Assembly (NCBI GenBank): GCA_002686215.1
Contig: NZAU01000172.1
Coordinates: 1 to 7,813 of the forward strand
Direction: 5' to 3'
Source: Candidatus Woesearchaeota archaeon
Lineage (GTDB): Archaea > Nanoarchaeota > Nanoarchaeia > UBA10117 > ARS21
DNA: 7,813 bases
Shown: positions 6,105 through 7,813 of the stretch, piece by piece
Layout: each line of letters begins with the position of its first letter
Position numbering within the stretch: position 1 is the stretch's first letter
The notes under the pieces: model-generated
Database searches by the model: none
What the model was told of the DNA's origin: nothing
What the model saw: only the letters and a program-made list of their open reading frames with translations
Made by a program: the position numbers and the translations under genes

Positions 6105-6320
6105 TTATACTGTAGGTGGTTGTGGAGTGCAATAAAACTTTATGAACATGCCATATTTATTAACATCTGTGCTACCAAGCTCTTTCATTTTAACAATAGA
6201 TTCTTCGTACCCAAACATTAAACAATCGTATTGTGTATTAAATGTTTTTGGCCATTTGTATGGTGGCATGCATTCACCAGCAACTTGTGAGCAAATAATT
6301 AAACTAAGAATAAATTTCAT
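6105..6320 (-). CDS. Small secreted cysteine-containing protein (71 aa)
   Basis: A probable exported protein of unknown function. Residues 1-15 (MKFILSLIICSQVAG) form a short signal peptide with a charged start, a hydrophobic core and a VAG end that suits signal peptidase I. A proper lipobox is absent, because the residue before each cysteine is Ile or Glu, so it is not a clear outer-membrane spanin lipoprotein. The mature part holds C17, C33 and C64, the motif CMPPYKWP (17-24) and CLMFGYEES (33-41). I recall very similar small proteins in marine phages next to the one-TM coiled-coil gene. The position after an inner-membrane spanin-like gene and before the endolysin suggests a periplasmic lysis or superinfection role, which is an inference. 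It overlaps the upstream gene as ATGA and ends with two TAA stops in a row. Confidence 0.8.
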   Translation of the reverse strand: MKFILSLIICSQVAGECMPPYKWPKTFNTQYDCLMFGYEESIVKMKELGSTDVNKYGMFIKFYCTPQPPTV

Positions 6321-6535
6321 TCCAAAATCAATTTTTTTATTGATTTTGATCCATCTATGTTTAACTCTAATTCAGCCATCGACTTTAGGCACTGATACTT
6401 TACTTTGCTATCTGGTTTTAACTGACGTTTTGCTACACGTGACCCCTTGAGACATTCAGACATTGAAGTTTGGATACGTGCCTCCTTGATCTCTCCATTG
6501 ATTATCATAAGTAAAGCTATCACCATCTCTGTCAT
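6317..6535 (-). CDS. Small exported or membrane-anchored protein (72 aa)
   Basis: A protein of unknown function. The N terminus (MTEMVIALLMIINGEI, hydrophobic core 4-13) looks like a short signal sequence or anchor. The remainder is polar and basic, with C28 (SECLKGSR) and C49 (YQCLKSM) as a possible disulfide pair, and ends in a hydrophobic-basic strand (SIKKLILE). It has the same general plan as the 71-aa protein just downstream: short signal, then a cysteine-leucine motif about 15 residues into the mature part, which hints at related or partner proteins. It overlaps both neighbours as ATGA and has a GGGAGT ribosome site. Placed between a spanin-like gene and the endolysin, it may belong to the lysis set, but nothing in the sequence proves this. 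Confidence 0.78.
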   Translation of the reverse strand: MTEMVIALLMIINGEIKEARIQTSMSECLKGSRVAKRQLKPDSKVKYQCLKSMAELELNIDGSKSIKKLILE

Positions 6536-6909
6536 TCATGACTCCCATTTGCTCTAACTTTATCTTTCAGCTCTTCGATATCAGACAATGCTTGATCAAG
6601 CTGCTCTCTTAAAAACTCGATATTTACTTTATTGGTCATGTTCATTTCTTGAGTCTCTTCCATTTTCTCAACGGACTTGTACAAATCCTCGATTAAAAAA
6701 TGTTGCTCCTGATCTATGGGGACTTGTTCACTTCGTTTTAACAAATCATTTTCAAACAACTCACGTGATGTCTCTAACGATACTAACCTCGCTGTCAGCT
6801 CCGTGTATGCGAACACGCCCATTGCTACGAGCACGATCAGGCTAGCAACCGTCTTCATAGGCATTTGAACTCGTGCCTCTTCTCCGATGTTAAGTGGTTT
6901 GTTACTCAT
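6532..6909 (-). CDS. One-TM coiled-coil membrane protein, inner-membrane spanin-like (125 aa)
   Basis: A probable inner-membrane protein with N-terminus in and C-terminus in the periplasm. A polar head (1-18, MSNKPLNIGEEARVQMPM) is followed by one hydrophobic segment at about 19-37 (VASLIVLVAMGVFAY), then a long helical, heptad-rich region (about 65-119) full of Glu, Leu and Lys with no cysteine. This plan, plus the nearby endolysin and small exported proteins, fits an i-spanin that would reach across the periplasm to an outer-membrane partner. A structural or holin-associated role is also possible. I recall close relatives, starting with the same NKPLNIGEEARVQMPMK head, in many marine phages without an assigned function. 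It overlaps the 30-aa gene before and the 72-aa gene after, both as ATGA. Its GC content is noticeably higher than that of the redox genes (23 of 60 bases in 6541-6600). Confidence 0.85.
   Translation of the reverse strand: MSNKPLNIGEEARVQMPMKTVASLIVLVAMGVFAYTELTARLVSLETSRELFENDLLKRSEQVPIDQEQHFLIEDLYKSVEKMEETQEMNMTNKVNIEFLREQLDQALSDIEELKDKVRANGSHE
6541..6546 (-). promoter_or_regulatory. Ribosome binding site GGGAGT for the 72-aa gene
   Basis: GGGAGT on the minus strand, 5 bases before the ATG at 6535 and inside the last codons of the coiled-coil gene. It supports translation of this small gene from the overlapping ATGA start. Confidence 0.6.
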
Positions 6910-6998
6910 TTTTTCTTTTTCTTTTTAAATAAATTATCCATCCATTCACATACTTTGTCTAGTGCCTCGAAACATTTGTAAATAAATTTATCAATCAT
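6906..6998 (-). CDS. 30-aa micro-ORF with lysine tail
   Basis: A very short gene read from the minus strand: MIDKFIYKCFEALDKVCEWM, then DNLFKKKKKK and stop. The first 24 residues would form an amphipathic helix with aromatic and cysteine residues (C9, C17) on one side, and six lysines end the protein. It overlaps the 229-aa gene before it and the 125-aa gene after it, each as ATGA. That double overlap in a tightly packed operon is the chief argument that it is real. Function is unknown. A membrane-surface peptide linked to the lysis set is one possibility from its shape. Its AAGAAAAAGAAAAA 3' end also serves as the purine-rich leader of the next gene. Confidence 0.65.
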   Translation of the reverse strand: MIDKFIYKCFEALDKVCEWMDNLFKKKKKK

Positions 6999-7684
6999 TT
7001 TGTTCTTTTTCGAACCCCTCTTGCAACATTTGACTCAGTGTTTTCTCTTTTTTCTTCCATTTCGTAAAACATTTTGTCCGAATCTTCTGTAACCATGTTG
7101 TTATCTTCTGCGTCCCAGTATGTAGTCTGAACTTTGTAATCTGGCCAGCTGTCATCAGTAGTATAACTGTTAACGTGCCAAAGAATACGATTATTAGGCT
7201 GAGCTGCATAATTACCGTTAGCAAGAGCCAATATATGCGCACACTTATGTTCTTGAGGTATTTCAGAATGCTCAACATCCAATATATTAACATCTGGATG
7301 ACCCCAATCAATCGTGAATAAATATTCTCCATGATAAAATTTTTTATCTAGGCCTAAATATTTTCCTTTTATACCAGCCAACCAATCAAAGCGATGAACA
7401 CTAGGCCAATAACTAAAACAGTTCCACAATTCCAACTCGTGCGTCTGCATATTCGGCACATCGGCTCTATCAAACTGTTTTTGGAAAAACGCTGAGATAG
7501 GCAAACGCCAAAAGCATGCACCGTTGGGAAGCATGATGTTAAATAAGATCGCACGTCCTGAAATGGATGTAAGACCGAAGACCACACAGTCTTCACTTTC
7601 TCCGTGATGTTTTTTAAGATCATAAAGATACTCCTTTCTTACCTTACAATATATAGGTGGTATGTTAGCATTCAGATAAGACAT
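6995..7684 (-). CDS. Conserved phage protein of unknown function, Trp-rich (229 aa)
   Basis: I do not recognise a domain. The protein is soluble, with no signal or membrane segment, and has eight tryptophans spread from residue 59 to 190 (for example CFWRLP 57-62, LELWNCFSYWPS 84-95, FTIDWGHP 123-130). It starts MSYLNANIPPIYCKVRKEYL. An acidic stretch lies at about 178-213 and a short basic end at 222-229 (RGVRKRTK). I recall similar proteins from marine phage contigs, close to the spanin-like gene, always unnamed. The many aromatics and beta-like segments would suit a virion or receptor protein, but this is only a guess. The start lies 3 bases after the stop of the preceding gene, with only a weak GGA upstream. 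The stop overlaps the micro-ORF as ATGA. Confidence 0.85.
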   Translation of the reverse strand: MSYLNANIPPIYCKVRKEYLYDLKKHHGESEDCVVFGLTSISGRAILFNIMLPNGACFWRLPISAFFQKQFDRADVPNMQTHELELWNCFSYWPSVHRFDWLAGIKGKYLGLDKKFYHGEYLFTIDWGHPDVNILDVEHSEIPQEHKCAHILALANGNYAAQPNNRILWHVNSYTTDDSWPDYKVQTTYWDAEDNNMVTEDSDKMFYEMEEKRENTESNVARGVRKRTK

Positions 7685-7687
7685 AAA

Positions 7688-7813
7688 CTAGCATTTCCAT
7701 CTCCGTCTAGCTTGTCTTAATCTTGAATTTGGATCTTTGGCAGCTTTAGGAAATTTTTTCATTTGCCCCGCTGACCTCGCACAAAAGCTCTTTCTACGTT
7801 TTGCAGCTTTTGA
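7688..7813 (-). CDS. C-terminal end of small basic phage protein, DUF6321-like (partial, 41 aa seen)
   Basis: The gene enters from the right edge, and its start lies outside the window. The visible end contains KAAKRRKSFCAR (2-13 of the fragment), then MKKFPKAAKDPNSRLRQARR and a terminal RWKC. The combination KAAKRRKSFCAR...DPNSR...RRW.C is a pattern I associate with DUF6321-type small proteins of phages (label from memory). The two cysteines, one of them the last residue, are notable. Function is unknown. The stop (TAG) lies 3 bases before the ATG of the 229-aa gene, so it belongs to the same operon. Confidence 0.75.
   Translation of the reverse strand, partial: SKAAKRRKSFCARSAGQMKKFPKAAKDPNSRLRQARRRWKC

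Noticed and set aside
6142..6450. Plus-strand open frame of about 100 codons
   Set aside because: It is antisense to two tightly overlapping minus-strand genes with signal sequences, and no ribosome site or recognisable protein is seen.
6991..7332. Open minus-strand frame with hydrophobic stretches and a basic tail, holin-like at first sight, nested in the 229-aa gene
   Set aside because: It is out of frame with a longer gene that fits the operon overlaps exactly, and it also overlaps the micro-ORF. The hydrophobic look is common in shadow frames. Conservation of this frame at synonymous sites of the 229-aa gene would reopen the question.
1..7813. CRISPR arrays, insertion sequences or attachment sites
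   Set aside because: No regular direct repeats, transposase fragments, inverted-repeat ends or tRNA-like integration targets were seen. Coding density leaves no room for them.

Overview
The window looks like a piece of an uncultured marine tailed-phage genome (Caudoviricetes), of the kind that infects SAR11-like bacteria or marine cyanobacteria. The evidence is an AT-rich sequence, every gene on the minus strand, almost no intergenic DNA (most junctions are ATGA or TAATG overlaps), small lysine-rich proteins of families common in marine phage metagenomes, and a phage-type M15 endolysin. No terminase, portal, capsid or polymerase gene is present, so host and phage family cannot be fixed. Family names are recalled from memory and were not searched.

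Transcription runs from high to low coordinates. (1) 7813-6532: the end of a basic small protein, a 229-aa conserved protein of unknown function, a 30-aa micro-ORF and a one-TM coiled-coil protein that resembles an inner-membrane spanin. (2) 6535-5943: two short proteins with N-terminal export or anchor signals and paired cysteines, then a 51-aa basic protein. (3) 5935-1662: the unusual part. A 2OG-Fe(II) oxygenase and a flavin-dependent (tryptophan-type) halogenase come first, then the M15 peptidase, then a second, shorter halogenase-like flavoprotein and a second 2OG-Fe(II) oxygenase of a different family. The order is oxygenase-halogenase-endolysin-halogenase-oxygenase, a mirror arrangement around a lysis gene. 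(4) 1675-10: four small lysine-rich proteins, one with a perfect EF-hand calcium loop.

The four redox genes are visibly poorer in G+C than the endolysin and spanin-like genes. In counted 120-base samples they are about 17-25% GC, against about 49% inside the endolysin. This suggests acquired cargo placed on both sides of a backbone lysis gene. The most likely reading is a phage-encoded tailoring set in which two FADH2-dependent halogenases and two iron oxygenases modify a host or phage molecule late in infection. The substrate is unknown, and no flavin reductase is encoded here.
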